DNA of 64,000 nt from Ga0077555 sp050187415 (GTDB lineage Bacteria; Pseudomonadota; Alphaproteobacteria; Rhizobiales; Hyphomicrobiaceae), in assembly GCA_050187415.1 (NCBI GenBank), contig JBFWXN010000019.1, forward strand, positions 12,973 through 76,972, read 5' to 3'. The notes beneath the pieces are model-generated. The model was not told the origin of the DNA. It ran no database searches and was given only the letters and a program-made list of their open reading frames with translations. Numbering within the stretch: position 1 is the first letter of the stretch; each line of letters starts with the position of its first letter. Positions 8,810 through 17,640 of the stretch are shown here, piece by piece. The translations under genes and the position numbers were made by a program.

Positions 8810-10423
8810 CTACCCCTTCACGATCGACCGGTAGTCCACCTGGCGATGGAACCAGTAGCTGTAGCCTGAGATGTTCTTCTGGGTCGCCACGTTGAGATAC
8901 GGCTGGAACAGCGGTACGCGCGGCACCTCATGGTAGGCCTTCGAGATGAATCCCATCACATCCTTGGCGTACTTGTCCTTGTCCCCCAAGGCTGCGGCCG
9001 CATACGCGCCATCGATGAAGGCGTCCATCTCCTTGTTGACGTAGCTCGGCGTATTGAAGATCGCGTTCTGGCCGGAATAGCACCAGAAGAAGAAGTACTC
9101 GGGGTAGTCGAGCCAGCCTGAGAAGAAATTGACCATCATCGGCATCGACTTCTTCGCCATCTCGCTGCGCCAGTTGGCGCCCGGAACCTTGGTGATTGCA
9201 GCCTTGATGCCGATCTGCGCCAGGCTCTCCTGGATCAGGACCGCCATCGGCTCCGAGTTCACGCCGTCGCCGAGATCGAACGAAATCGTCGTCTCGATCG
9301 GGCCGGCGCCGGATGCCGCCATCATCTCCTTGGCCTTTGCGATGTCCGTCTTGTAGGCCGTCGGCTGTGGCCAATCGGTGCCCGTTACGTCGTTCGAAGG
9401 GCCCCCGAACAGAGGACGCGCGTGTCCGAACATGGCGGCATCAATGACCTTCTGGTAGGGGATCGCGTAGGCTACGGCCTGACGGACTTTCGGATTATCG
9501 AAGGGCGGCCTGGTGACGTTGAGCTCGAGGCTGTACAGCCCGTTGCCGATCGTGTTGGAGATCAGCTTCAGCTTGCCGCCCTTTTTCAGCTCGACGAAAT
9601 CCTTGGCTGGCAGGTCGAACGAGATATCGGCATCGCCGCGCTCCATCAACGCCCGCCGGTTTCCGGCCGAGGGGATGGTGCGCCAGATCACGCGCTTGAC
9701 GGCTGGCAGCGGCCCTCCGACCCAGGCGTCGTTGCGCTGATAGACCGTCTCCACGCCCGGCTTCCAGCTCACGACCTTGTAGGCGCCTGAGCCCGCGGTA
9801 TTCGACTTTGTATAGTCGCGCGCCCACGGATCCTTCTCGCTGGCGTGCTTCTTCAAGAGTCCGGAATTATAGATGCCGGGCACGATCACGGCCATGTCGG
9901 GCACCGTCAGGCGGTTCTTCTTGATGAAGTCTACGCGGAACGTGTGGTCATCGACGACCACGAACTGCTCGGCCTTCTCGAGCGATCCGGCCTTCATCTG
10001 CACGGTCGGGAAGCCGCCGACCTTGACCGCCCGCTCATAGGACCACTTGACGTCCTTCGCCGTCACCGGGCTACCGTCCTGGAACTTGGCGCCCTTCTTC
10101 AGTTTGAACGTGACCGACATGTCGCCGACATTCATGTCCTCGGCGAGCTCGCCCTTTAACTTGTCGCGATCGTAAGAGGTCGAGCCGTCAGGCAACGTCT
10201 TCTTTTCGTGCGTGATGAGGCGGTCGTAGCAGTTCCATGACGCCTCGTAGCCCGGCCGGTTCGTGCCGATGCCGTGGATGTCGAGGTTATTCGGCCCGTT
10301 CTCAGTGACGATCAGAAGGGTCTCCTTGCGACCCTGTGCCTTGGCGGACGACCAGACGGCCGGAGCAGCCGTGGCACCGATCGCTGCGGCCGAGCCGGAT
10401 TTGAGGAATTCTCGACGTTTCAT
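8810..10423 (-). CDS. ABC transporter substrate-binding protein (peptide/nickel family, Tat signal)
   Basis: Periplasmic binding protein of 537 residues, SBP family 5. The ATG at 10421-10423 follows an AGGA site and gives a twin-arginine signal, MKRREFLKSGSAAAIGATAA, ending near AKAQG. Family 5 landmarks follow: LAEDMNVGDMSVTFKLKKGAKFQDGSPVTAKDVKWSYER is recognisable in parts, with KFQDGSPVTAKDVKWS as the signature, then NVTRPPFDNPKVRQAVAYAI. Export by Tat means the protein folds before secretion, common in alphaproteobacteria. It is the first gene of the leftward operon and faces the LysR gene. The ligand is unknown; operon context suggests a small amide such as a biuret or triazine derivative. 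Confidence 0.92.
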   Translation of the reverse strand: MKRREFLKSGSAAAIGATAAPAVWSSAKAQGRKETLLIVTENGPNNLDIHGIGTNRPGYEASWNCYDRLITHEKKTLPDGSTSYDRDKLKGELAEDMNVGDMSVTFKLKKGAKFQDGSPVTAKDVKWSYERAVKVGGFPTVQMKAGSLEKAEQFVVVDDHTFRVDFIKKNRLTVPDMAVIVPGIYNSGLLKKHASEKDPWARDYTKSNTAGSGAYKVVSWKPGVETVYQRNDAWVGGPLPAVKRVIWRTIPSAGNRRALMERGDADISFDLPAKDFVELKKGGKLKLISNTIGNGLYSLELNVTRPPFDNPKVRQAVAYAIPYQKVIDAAMFGHARPLFGGPSNDVTGTDWPQPTAYKTDIAKAKEMMAASGAGPIETTISFDLGDGVNSEPMAVLIQESLAQIGIKAAITKVPGANWRSEMAKKSMPMMVNFFSGWLDYPEYFFFWCYSGQNAIFNTPSYVNKEMDAFIDGAYAAAALGDKDKYAKDVMGFISKAYHEVPRVPLFQPYLNVATQKNISGYSYWFHRQVDYRSIVKG

Positions 10424-10564
10424 GGAGTTGTCCTGCATGGGTCCCCGTTGAACGGGAGCCGGGAACTTCGCTGCATGCGGGCAATTGCGGTCGTCGCCCT
10501 GCCCCTGCTTCCATAAGAGCCGACACGAGTGACGCCGTCTTCTGCTACTAATGCACCAACCCGC

Positions 10565-10577
10565 TGCAAAATTTGCA
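10565..10577. promoter_or_regulatory. palindromic T-N11-A box, likely LysR operator
   Basis: TGCAAAATTTGCA is a perfect 6+1+6 palindrome with the T-N11-A form of LysR recognition sites. It lies in the divergent region between the binding-protein gene and the LysR gene, 15 bases upstream of the preferred LysR start, where such regulators usually bind to control both themselves and the divergent operon. The assignment rests on position and symmetry only. Confidence 0.6.
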
Positions 10578-10592
10578 TCAGTCGAGAGACCC

Positions 10593-11519
10593 ATGCGCCA
10601 TCTTCTGCCGCTGCGCTACATCGATGCCGTCGTCCGGGCGGGCTCCATTCGGAAGGCCGCCGAGGCGCTCTCGATCACGTCGACCGCCCTCAATCGGCGC
10701 ATCTTGTCGATGGAGCAGGAGCTCGGCGTCCCGATTTTCGAGCGGCTGCCCCGGGGCGTGCGACTGTCGACGGCCGGCGAGATCCTGATCCAGCACGTGC
10801 GCTCGCAGCTGTCGGACATGGAGCGTGTGAAATCGCAGATCGCGGACCTCTCGGGAGTCCGCCGCGGGCACATCGCGATTGCCTGCTCGCAGGCTCTCAT
10901 GCCCGTGTTCCTGCCCGAGCAGATCGCGCAATACCGGCGCGAGCATCCCGCTGTGACATTTCACGTGCTTCGGCGCGATCGTGAGGCAGCCGAGCAGGAA
11001 CTGCTCGATCACACCGCCGATCTCGCCCTGGTCTTCGAGCCGGTGCGGATGTCGGGGTTCGAGACGTTGATGGCCGTTGGCCAGCCGATCCATGCCGTCA
11101 TGAGCCGGCGACATCCCTTGGCAAGAAAGGCCACGGTGCGGCTGCGCGAATGCCTGCAATTCCCGATCGCGCTGCCGACGCACCTCTATGGCGTGCGACA
11201 TACCCTAGACATGGCCCTCCTGCGCTCTTCGCTGAGGATGCAGCCAGCAATCGAATCGGACAGCTTCGAGTTCCTGCGGCACTACGCGCGCCAGGAACAG
11301 ACCGTTAGCTTCCAGATCCCGATTGGACTGTCGCCTGGCTCCGGTCGCCACGACGACGTGAGCAGGCCGATCGACGAGCGCGACGTCAGGCCTGGCCTCC
11401 TCTATCTCGGCCAATTGCGCGGGCGCGCCTTGCCGATCGCAGTCAGCCGCTTCGCGGAACAGCTTGCGACAGCCCTTGTGCACAATTTCGAGGAGGCACC
11501 AGCCGCACTTGGGCGTTGA
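10593..11519 (+). CDS. LysR-type transcriptional regulator of the divergent atz/ABC operon
   Basis: LysR family protein, 308 residues from the preferred ATG at 10593. The winged helix lies at residues 1-65 (LRYIDAVVRAGSIRKAAEAL, then LNRRILSMEQELGVPIFERL and GVRLSTAGE), followed by the linker helix and a periplasmic-binding-protein-like effector domain. An upstream in-frame ATG at 10551 would add 14 residues but would put the palindromic box inside the coding region and lacks a ribosome site, so I prefer 10593. Its divergent position makes it the likely regulator of the transporter/atzGEHF operon; the inducer would be a pathway intermediate. That link is inference. Confidence 0.9.
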   Translation: MRHLLPLRYIDAVVRAGSIRKAAEALSITSTALNRRILSMEQELGVPIFERLPRGVRLSTAGEILIQHVRSQLSDMERVKSQIADLSGVRRGHIAIACSQALMPVFLPEQIAQYRREHPAVTFHVLRRDREAAEQELLDHTADLALVFEPVRMSGFETLMAVGQPIHAVMSRRHPLARKATVRLRECLQFPIALPTHLYGVRHTLDMALLRSSLRMQPAIESDSFEFLRHYARQEQTVSFQIPIGLSPGSGRHDDVSRPIDERDVRPGLLYLGQLRGRALPIAVSRFAEQLATALVHNFEEAPAALGR

Positions 11520-11679
11520 CCGAGGCGGGACATAGTTGGTGGACGACGGCTTGCTGCAGATCTTTCCCTGTTCCGCTATGAACTCAAGAGCAGCACATTC
11601 CAGGGAGCGCCGTTCGAGCCTTGCGCGTTCCGCAGTGGGTCAGAATCGGCGGCAGGTAACCGCTGAATAAGCTCGCGCC

Positions 11680-11790
11680 ATGCTGGGAGCAGGCAACTAC
11701 ACAGGAGCAGAGGTCGCGGATGAGGTCGGCGTGTCGCGCCATACGTTGTGGCGGGCGCTGGGCCGTGAAGGCGAACGCAGTTCGTCCTGA
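11680..11790 (+). pseudogene. remnant of a serine resolvase/invertase (C-terminal helix-turn-helix only)
   Basis: A 36-residue open stretch reads MLGAGNYTGAEVADEVGVSR then HTLWRALGRE, the helix-turn-helix that closes Hin/Tn3-type resolvases (compare the common form YTGAEVA..VGVSRHTLWRAL). The catalytic domain with its serine is absent upstream, where in-frame stops occur. With the IS21 remnant 0.8 kb further on, it marks an old mobile-element scar. The rest of the 387-base gap between the LysR gene and the next gene shows nothing I can support. Confidence 0.55.
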
Positions 11791-11906
11791 CGAGGACAAG
11801 CCCGGCTCGCCGGCCGGGCGTGTCCGCTCGTTGTACGCCGTGCCTCATCGCCGCTCGGCACGTCCGAAGCGGTTGGCCTGTAGGAACAACCGGGAGACGA
11901 CAACGC

Positions 11907-12401
11907 ATGACAGCACAGATCAGCGACGATTTTTCCATGAATGGTGCGATCGCATGCCTGATGGGCTGTCCGGCTCTACCTTGGCATCATCCCCGCTTGG
12001 CACGCCTTACCGACGACGAGGCCATGAAGGCCTGCAGGGACGGGCTGATTTTCTCGACCGCTTGCTGGCGGCGATACGTTGCGACTTGGCGGCTCGAGAG
12101 GGACCGGCTCTATCTCGATGCAATCGAGGGGATTTATCGGCTGGAGGGCGAGGCGCCGCTATTCGCAGACTGGGTGACAGAAACCTTGCGTGTAGCACAG
12201 GGGCATGAACTGACTTATGTCCATATGGGCTTCGGCACGGTCTACGAGAGGGACCTCCTGCTCGACGTTCGAATGGGAGTCTTGGTGAGTCGCAGTGAGC
12301 GCGACAACCGAGGCCAGCCGCATGATGCCGCCGCCCTCGGGCTTGAGAACCTGCCGTCAGACGAAACCGTTACGCCTGGATGGAAGCGGGGCATTCACTA
12401 A
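11907..12401 (+). CDS. hypothetical protein, 164 residues
   Basis: I do not recognise a named family. The ATG at 11907 follows GGGAGA at good spacing. The protein appears soluble, with no signal peptide or membrane span. It is aromatic- and charge-rich in the middle (CWRRYVATWRLERDRLYLDA, then EGIYRLEGEAPLFADWVTET) and the C-terminal quarter is polar. It lies between the resolvase remnant and the IS21 remnant, so it may be cargo of a former mobile element. The well-formed start and codon use like its neighbours argue for a real gene. Confidence 0.55.
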   Translation: MTAQISDDFSMNGAIACLMGCPALPWHHPRLARLTDDEAMKACRDGLIFSTACWRRYVATWRLERDRLYLDAIEGIYRLEGEAPLFADWVTETLRVAQGHELTYVHMGFGTVYERDLLLDVRMGVLVSRSERDNRGQPHDAAALGLENLPSDETVTPGWKRGIH

Positions 12402-12565
12402 CGGCTTTCGCGCGCAACATCGAGGCGCGCGGGCTCGGAGTGCCGACGGTCGAGTGCAATTTAGCCGAAGGAGGCGAGAGTGTCGTCGGCAGTGCGAAAG
12501 TGACCTGGGCAGCAACTCGAATCTGACCCACCCGTCATGATGGTCCTTCCATCAGGGAGGGGCCG

Positions 12566-13045
12566 ATGCTGACGGCGGAGGAGCAGATGGAGTTAGAGAC
12601 TTTGAAGAAGCACGGGGCGAGAATCCGGGAGCTTGCGAAGTCGACCGGGCATTCGCACAACCCGGTTCGACGGTACCGGCGGGGCGGCGAAGCGGCAGCG
12701 TCGCCGAAGCCGGCTGAGAAGCTCGATCCCTTCAAGGTCTACATCGTCGTCCGAATGAAGGCGGCGGCGCCGTTCCGCGAGATCTGCGAGCTCGGCTACA
12801 GAGGCGGCGAGACGCGCGTGAAGCAGTTCGTGCGCGGTCTGGTGTCGGCTCCTGCGTCCGAGCCGGTCGTGCATTTCGAGACCGAGCCGGGCCGTCAAAT
12901 GCAAGTCGACCGGGCGAGCGTCGGGCGAGGTCGCGACAAGCTCAAAATGTTCATCGCGGCGCTCGGCTGGAGCCGTGCCGCCTACGTAGAGTTCCGAGCC
13001 CCTGTCACCGCTGCCGATCAGGCCCGGCGCCATTACGCCAAATAA
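12566..13045 (+). pseudogene. truncated IS21-family transposase gene istA
   Basis: The N-terminal 159 residues match IstA. A helix-turn-helix region (LKKHGARIRELAKSTGHSHN, then PVRRYRR) is followed by the start of the DDE domain: FETEPGRQMQVDRASVGRGR, then DKLKMFIAALGWSRAAYVEF. In intact IstA the first catalytic Asp lies in the QMQVD motif, which is present, but the reading frame ends soon after at a TAA, less than half the usual length. No istB follows before the DUF1127 gene. The element is therefore dead; its ends cannot be fixed because no clear terminal repeats are visible. Confidence 0.82.
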
Positions 13046-13191
13046 AGGGCCGAGCGTGGAGCTCAAGTTGCGCCACTGGCCGCCGTCAGCCCCCGAGCAG
13101 TGCAGGGCGACGACCCATCTGCCGCGCGATGGCCGGTGAGAGGCCCCGCTGTCAGTGGCCATGTCGGGCCACCGATCCCCAAAGTTCTGGT

Positions 13192-13494
13192 TCATGGCGA
13201 GATCCTGAAAAGTAAGGGAACCGAAGGCGGAAGACTGCCTTTCCGACGCTCATGTGCGCGGTCCAACAGGACCGAACAGATCTCACTCCGGTCGATGCCG
13301 ATGTCCCGCAGCATTCGCACGTCGAGCGCCATCAATTGCGCCTTGGCAAGGTGGAACGCGCGGCACGCCTTGTAGGCCCTCCAGGCTCGGGAAATGACCG
13401 CGGCGGCGGGTGTCATAGGAACGGCCCAAATGGATCCGCCCGATGGAGCGGCCTTGAACGAAGCCGCGTTTGCGGTCTGGGATGTGGTGATCAT
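13192..13494 (-). CDS. DUF1127 (YjiS-like) small protein
   Basis: A 100-residue protein with the DUF1127 motif near its C-terminus: ALDVRMLRDIGIDRSEICSV, preceded by a basic/aromatic stretch with RAWRAYKACRAFHLAKAQ. In alphaproteobacteria DUF1127 proteins are small, stress-induced and, in the cases studied, linked to phosphate and RNA metabolism; the role of this one is unknown. The ATG at 13492-13494 follows GAGGTG. A second DUF1127-like gene is at 17326-17616. Confidence 0.8.
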   Translation of the reverse strand: MITTSQTANAASFKAAPSGGSIWAVPMTPAAAVISRAWRAYKACRAFHLAKAQLMALDVRMLRDIGIDRSEICSVLLDRAHERRKGSLPPSVPLLFRISP

Positions 13495-13604
13495 GGTGAG
13501 ACACCTCGTGTTGTCGCGTAGCTCCTATCGACGGATCGGCGTAAGGCTACGATCGCCTGCCCGTCGGGCGGACAGGCGACGCCTCAATGTCGGAATGCTC
13601 GAGA

Positions 13605-14189
13605 TCAGGCCTTGACCCGCTCAATGACGACGGGAACCGGACGGCAGACCGTGTTGCAGACCGGTGAGTGCCGCTGGGCATAGGCGAGCAGATCCTCGAG
13701 CTCCGCGTCGGAGCAGTCCGCCTGGACGTGCATCTGGATGTTGATCTGCTCGTACCCGGGCGAGACGCGGTCATCGAGGCCGAGCAGGCCCTGCAGATCG
13801 ATGTTTCCCTTGAGCTCCGTCGACAGCTCTTTGATCGCGATGCCACGCGCCATGGCATGCAGGACGAAGGTCGTCGTCACACAGCCGGCCAAGGCGTGCA
13901 GCAGGAACTCGACCGGATTGGCCCCCTCGTTGTTGCCGAGAAGCACGGGCGGCTCTCCGTTGGTGAAGGCGAACGGCGCGGTGCGCGAGGTATCCTCTTG
14001 TCCGGCGCCGTAGAAGTCGCAAATCGTCGAGCGGTTCTCGCCACCGTTTATCCACGTGTTGTGGGCACGGAACTGGAACTTGGCGAGGCTCTTGTCGGCC
14101 TTCAATGCCGCGATCGTATCGGTGGCTGCCTGGACGTTGAGGCCGTTGATGTGGGTCACTTTCTCGGCGACGGCGTGCTGGGCGGTCAT
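13605..14189 (-). CDS. OsmC family protein
   Basis: Protein of 194 residues with the OsmC fold, a family of thiol-dependent hydroperoxide reductases and relatives. Recognisable landmarks are NEGANPVEFLLHALAGCVTT with the first conserved Cys, and YAQRHSPVCNTVCRPVPVVI with the second Cys near the end. The N-terminus holds THINGLNVQAATDTIAAL, typical of the longer OsmC relatives in alphaproteobacteria. I use the ATG at 14187-14189, preceded by TTGGAGACAG; a TTG 12 bases earlier is in frame but unlikely. It faces the GlxA regulator gene across 150 bases, so co-regulation is possible. Confidence 0.92.
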   Translation of the reverse strand: MTAQHAVAEKVTHINGLNVQAATDTIAALKADKSLAKFQFRAHNTWINGGENRSTICDFYGAGQEDTSRTAPFAFTNGEPPVLLGNNEGANPVEFLLHALAGCVTTTFVLHAMARGIAIKELSTELKGNIDLQGLLGLDDRVSPGYEQINIQMHVQADCSDAELEDLLAYAQRHSPVCNTVCRPVPVVIERVKA

Positions 14190-14340
14190 GTCTGTCTCCA
14201 ACTACTGGGGTTTGCGTTTTGCCGACGGCTCTTGGCTCGTTGAAGCACTGCCGGCGAGGCGCAAACTAGGGCTGGACAAACCTGCGCATCAGATCGAGTT
14301 TTGCCAGAAACGATCCGATCGTGCCAATTTCGGTACCACC

Positions 14341-15390
14341 ATGAATTCTCCCTCGCCGTCCGCCATAGATGCCCTCATTCTCGCCTTGCCGGAGACGGCC
14401 GGCTCAGCCCTCTACGGCATGGTCGACGTGCTGGCCGCAACGGGCACGCTCTGGCGTGAGTTAGTCGGAGAGCCGCCTGGTCATCGGCTCATCCAACCCC
14501 GCATCGTCTCACCGTCTACGAGGCCCTTCCGATGCGGCAACGGTATCCCCGTTAGCCCCGAGGTCAGTCTCGAGAAGGCGGGGCGCCCCGAACTACTCAT
14601 CTTGCCCGAGCTGTGGCTCGCACCGACCGACGACATGGCAGATCGCTACGTGGACGTAAAGAATTGGATCCGACAGTGCTATCAACGGGGCAGCACAATT
14701 TACACAGCCTGTTCGGGCTCTATTCTGTTGGCAGCGACAGGATTGCTGGACGGCCGCGAAGCGACGTCGCACTGGGGCTACCAGGACCTTTTTCGAACTA
14801 ACTTTCCGGCCGTCCGCTTCAATCCGCAACCCAACCTCGTTATCGCCGATCCCGGCGGGCGCATCGTCACGGCCGGTGGCACCACGTCTTGGCACGACTT
14901 GGCGCTCCACATCATCGCGCGGCACTGCAGTGCCGGGGAGGCACTGCGCATCGCGAAGGTCTACCTGCTCAAGTGGCATGGCGAGGGTCAACTTCCCTTT
15001 GCCAGCCTGGTCCGCCGCCAGCCGCACGCCGATTCCGTCGTGCGCCGCGCCGAGGAGTGGCGGGCCCGGCATCATGGCGAGCCGCACGCGGTTGCTGCCG
15101 TTGTCGGAGCGTGTGGCATTCCGGAGCGCAGCCTGAAACGGCGCTTCAAGGCGGCGACCGGGACAAGCCTGATGGCTCACGTGCAAAACCTGCGCATCGA
15201 GGAGGCAAAGAGGTTGCTTGAGAGCGATAACCAGTCAGCGGAGGAGATCGCGGCCATTGTTGGCTACGATAATCCCGCTTTCTTCCGTCGCCTATTCAAG
15301 CGCGCGACCGGGCTCACGCCAGGCGCTTACCGTCGCATGTTCAAGCCCTTGTCGAACAAGGAATATCGGACAGATCTGGCGTCGGCCTAA
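14341..15390 (+). CDS. GlxA-type transcriptional regulator (DJ-1/PfpI domain plus AraC helix-turn-helix)
   Basis: A 349-residue regulator. The N-terminal half is a DJ-1/PfpI-like domain (DALILALPETAGSALYGMVD; nucleophile-elbow region YTACSGSILLAATGLLDGRE; then TSHWGYQDLF). The C-terminal 100 residues form an AraC DNA-binding domain with two helix-turn-helix units, ending IVGYDNPAFFRRLFKRATGL then TPGAYRRMF. The Cys in TACSG sits where GlxA-type proteins often keep it. The start is the ATG at 14341; the ribosome site is weak. Target genes are unknown; divergent OsmC is one candidate. Confidence 0.93.
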   Translation: MNSPSPSAIDALILALPETAGSALYGMVDVLAATGTLWRELVGEPPGHRLIQPRIVSPSTRPFRCGNGIPVSPEVSLEKAGRPELLILPELWLAPTDDMADRYVDVKNWIRQCYQRGSTIYTACSGSILLAATGLLDGREATSHWGYQDLFRTNFPAVRFNPQPNLVIADPGGRIVTAGGTTSWHDLALHIIARHCSAGEALRIAKVYLLKWHGEGQLPFASLVRRQPHADSVVRRAEEWRARHHGEPHAVAAVVGACGIPERSLKRRFKAATGTSLMAHVQNLRIEEAKRLLESDNQSAEEIAAIVGYDNPAFFRRLFKRATGLTPGAYRRMFKPLSNKEYRTDLASA

Positions 15391-15534
15391 GCCCATGCCC
15401 GCGATACTTGCCACCGCTCAGCTTCCAGCCTACGCCACGACGCCGGCACCGAAGATGAGTATGCGACGATCCATTTCGATGCGCTCCAGAAGGTAAAGAA
15501 CTGCAAGTTCACGATGAGCCGATCCTTGAATATC

Positions 15535-17100
15535 CTATTCCGGAATGCCAGCAGCGCGCAGACCTTCAATGTAGATTTCGAGCATCGCCTTATTGATCCA
15601 CGGCAATCTCGATTGCAGTGCGGTCAAGGTGATCGTCGGCTCGATCCGCAACAGTTCTCGGCCAGCTTTCTTCGCGCCGGCCGACTCTCCCAGTCCGGCC
15701 AGTGACACAGCCAGCGCTCGCCACGCCACGGCCGACTGGCGGTTTTGGACCGTCGCCTTCTCGGCCCAAGGCAGCGCATCTTCGAACATGCCCTGGGCTA
15801 GGAACGAGACAGCCATTCCAGCTGACATGAACCAGCCGCGAGGGTGCCGAGGATTAAGCACCAGCGAACGCTCCACGAGCCGACGCCCACCGTCGGCATT
15901 GCCGACAGCGACTTCAACCCAGCCCGACAACGTATGGGCGAGGGCATTGTTGGGGTTGATCTCCAGTGACCGCCGGAAGAGCTGGCGAGCCCGCTCGGCA
16001 TCACGGGCAAATGTCCAAATGGCAAAAGCCGCGAGCCACTGCACGTTAGCGTCCTGGTCGTCGAGCGCAACGGCTTGCCAAGCAAGTCTCAAAGCGTCTT
16101 CCGCCAAGGACCTTGAAGCCAGCATCCAGCCTTGGAATTGACATTGGGCGCGGTAGTAGGCCGCCGTCGCCATGGACAGAGCGTTTGTTGGTTCAATCTC
16201 GAGCGCGCGCGCGAGCGTCGTAATAGCCTCTTTCATTGCGGTTTCGGTCAGCTCGCCGGATAGAGCCATGGCCCTCAGGCGCAATTCGTACGCCGAAAGA
16301 TTCTCAGGCGGCTTGCGCCGGGCCCGCTCCAGCTCCGCGTAGCGCATGCGCGGCTCGATGATGCCAACGGTACACTCAGCAATCCGGTCCTGAAGCTCGA
16401 ACACATCACTCATGTGACCGTCGAAGCGGTCTGCCCAAAGGTGCGCGCTCGTACTGGCGTCGATTAGCTGCGCCGTAATTCTTAGCGTTCTCTTGTTTCG
16501 GCGGACGCTGCCTTCGAGTACGTAGCCGGCGCCCAACTGGCGGCCGACCTCGCGTATGTCGACGGCGCACCCTCTGAAGATGAATGACGAATTCCGCGCA
16601 ATGACCGTCATCCCGCTGCAGCGAGACAGGGCTGTTATAATTTCCTCGGTCATTCCGTCAGCAAAATAACCGTCCTCCGGATCGCCGCTCATACTGTCGA
16701 ATGGGAGTACGGCAATGGTGGGCAAATTTGGCCCGGCGATTGTGGCCGGCGCAGAACTCGCCGATGGCCACACAGGAAGCGAATACCCACCCTCCGCGCG
16801 CACTTTCGCTACGAAGCGGATGCCTTTACGAGGCAGCGTCTTGATCAGTCGCTGCGCCTCGCCGCTGTCACCGATGGCGACCCGCGCGGCGTTGATGCGG
16901 CTGCTGAGCGTCGATTCAGAGACAACGCGGCCTTTCCAGACAGCCTCGAGCAGGTCGTCGCGGCTCACGACACGATCATGGTTTCGGATAATATATTCTA
17001 ATAAGTCAAATACTTGCGGCTCCAACGCAATCGGGTTCGTGCGGCGACGCAGCTCGCGCCGATCAGTGTCCAGGACGAAGTCGTCGAAAAAGAGCTGCAT
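15535..17100 (-). CDS. CadC-like winged-helix / adenylate-cyclase-type TPR protein
   Basis: A 521-residue regulator-like protein. Residues 1-100 form an OmpR/CadC-type winged helix (PIALEPQVFDLLEYIIRNHD, RVVSRDDLLEAVWKGRVVSE, TLPRKGIRFVA). A TolB-like domain follows (TIAVLPFDSMSGDPEDGYFA, then DGMTEEIITALSR), and the rest is TPR repeats (LFRRSLEINPNNALAHTLSG; RSLVLNPRHPRGWFM). This architecture is abundant in rhizobia and often mis-named adenylate cyclase; no cyclase domain is present. I use the ATG at 17098-17100 in preference to a TTG 12 bases upstream. The gene diverges from the DUF1127/RND genes. Confidence 0.88.
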   Translation of the reverse strand: MQLFFDDFVLDTDRRELRRRTNPIALEPQVFDLLEYIIRNHDRVVSRDDLLEAVWKGRVVSESTLSSRINAARVAIGDSGEAQRLIKTLPRKGIRFVAKVRAEGGYSLPVWPSASSAPATIAGPNLPTIAVLPFDSMSGDPEDGYFADGMTEEIITALSRCSGMTVIARNSSFIFRGCAVDIREVGRQLGAGYVLEGSVRRNKRTLRITAQLIDASTSAHLWADRFDGHMSDVFELQDRIAECTVGIIEPRMRYAELERARRKPPENLSAYELRLRAMALSGELTETAMKEAITTLARALEIEPTNALSMATAAYYRAQCQFQGWMLASRSLAEDALRLAWQAVALDDQDANVQWLAAFAIWTFARDAERARQLFRRSLEINPNNALAHTLSGWVEVAVGNADGGRRLVERSLVLNPRHPRGWFMSAGMAVSFLAQGMFEDALPWAEKATVQNRQSAVAWRALAVSLAGLGESAGAKKAGRELLRIEPTITLTALQSRLPWINKAMLEIYIEGLRAAGIPE

Positions 17101-17325
17101 GGTCAAAGGCAAAGTTTATCGCGCACAGGCCAGTCTACAACGGGTTCGTCGAAAGGAAATCAGCGTCGTCTCAAGGACAAATCAAGACGCTCTCAAAGCG
17201 GGGCCTACGACCACCTGTCACCTTCGAATACCCAATCACCGTTGCCTGGGTCTGCCCTGCCGCGGCGGTAACTCGAGCAACACAATGGCTCCAAGCAGCC
17301 ACTCGGCCTTTCAGAGGTTTCGGCG

Positions 17326-17616
17326 ATGGTCGCTCAACAAGGTCTTGCAACTACAAACATCGCTCTGTCGGTCGCAGGCAGGCCGAGGCCGGCATTTGAT
17401 ATTGGAGCGTTTAGTGGCCTGCGGCAATGGATCGGCCGTACTTGGCGCCGGCAACTGATCCGCCGCTCATGCCATGCGACCCGGATCGTTTTGAAGGGTC
17501 TCGACGACCGAAGACTTGAAGCAATCGGCATCGAGCGCAGCGAGATCAATGCCGATGTCGCACGCCTCGAGGCCGAACTCCTCCAGCGAGCGAAGCAATC
17601 GAGCCCGCCCGCGTGA
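17326..17616 (+). CDS. DUF1127-like small protein
   Basis: A 96-residue basic protein whose C-terminal half has the DUF1127 pattern, LKGLDDRRLEAIGIERSEIN, after an Arg-rich segment WIGRTWRRQLIRR. It differs from the copy at 13192-13494 by a long C-terminal tail (DVARLEAELLQRAKQSS). The ATG at 17326 follows AGAGG. It lies 24 bases upstream of the RND adaptor gene on the same strand and may be co-transcribed with it. Confidence 0.68.
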   Translation: MVAQQGLATTNIALSVAGRPRPAFDIGAFSGLRQWIGRTWRRQLIRRSCHATRIVLKGLDDRRLEAIGIERSEINADVARLEAELLQRAKQSSPPA

Positions 17617-17640
17617 TCCTAGCAACGATAGGGAAACGTC

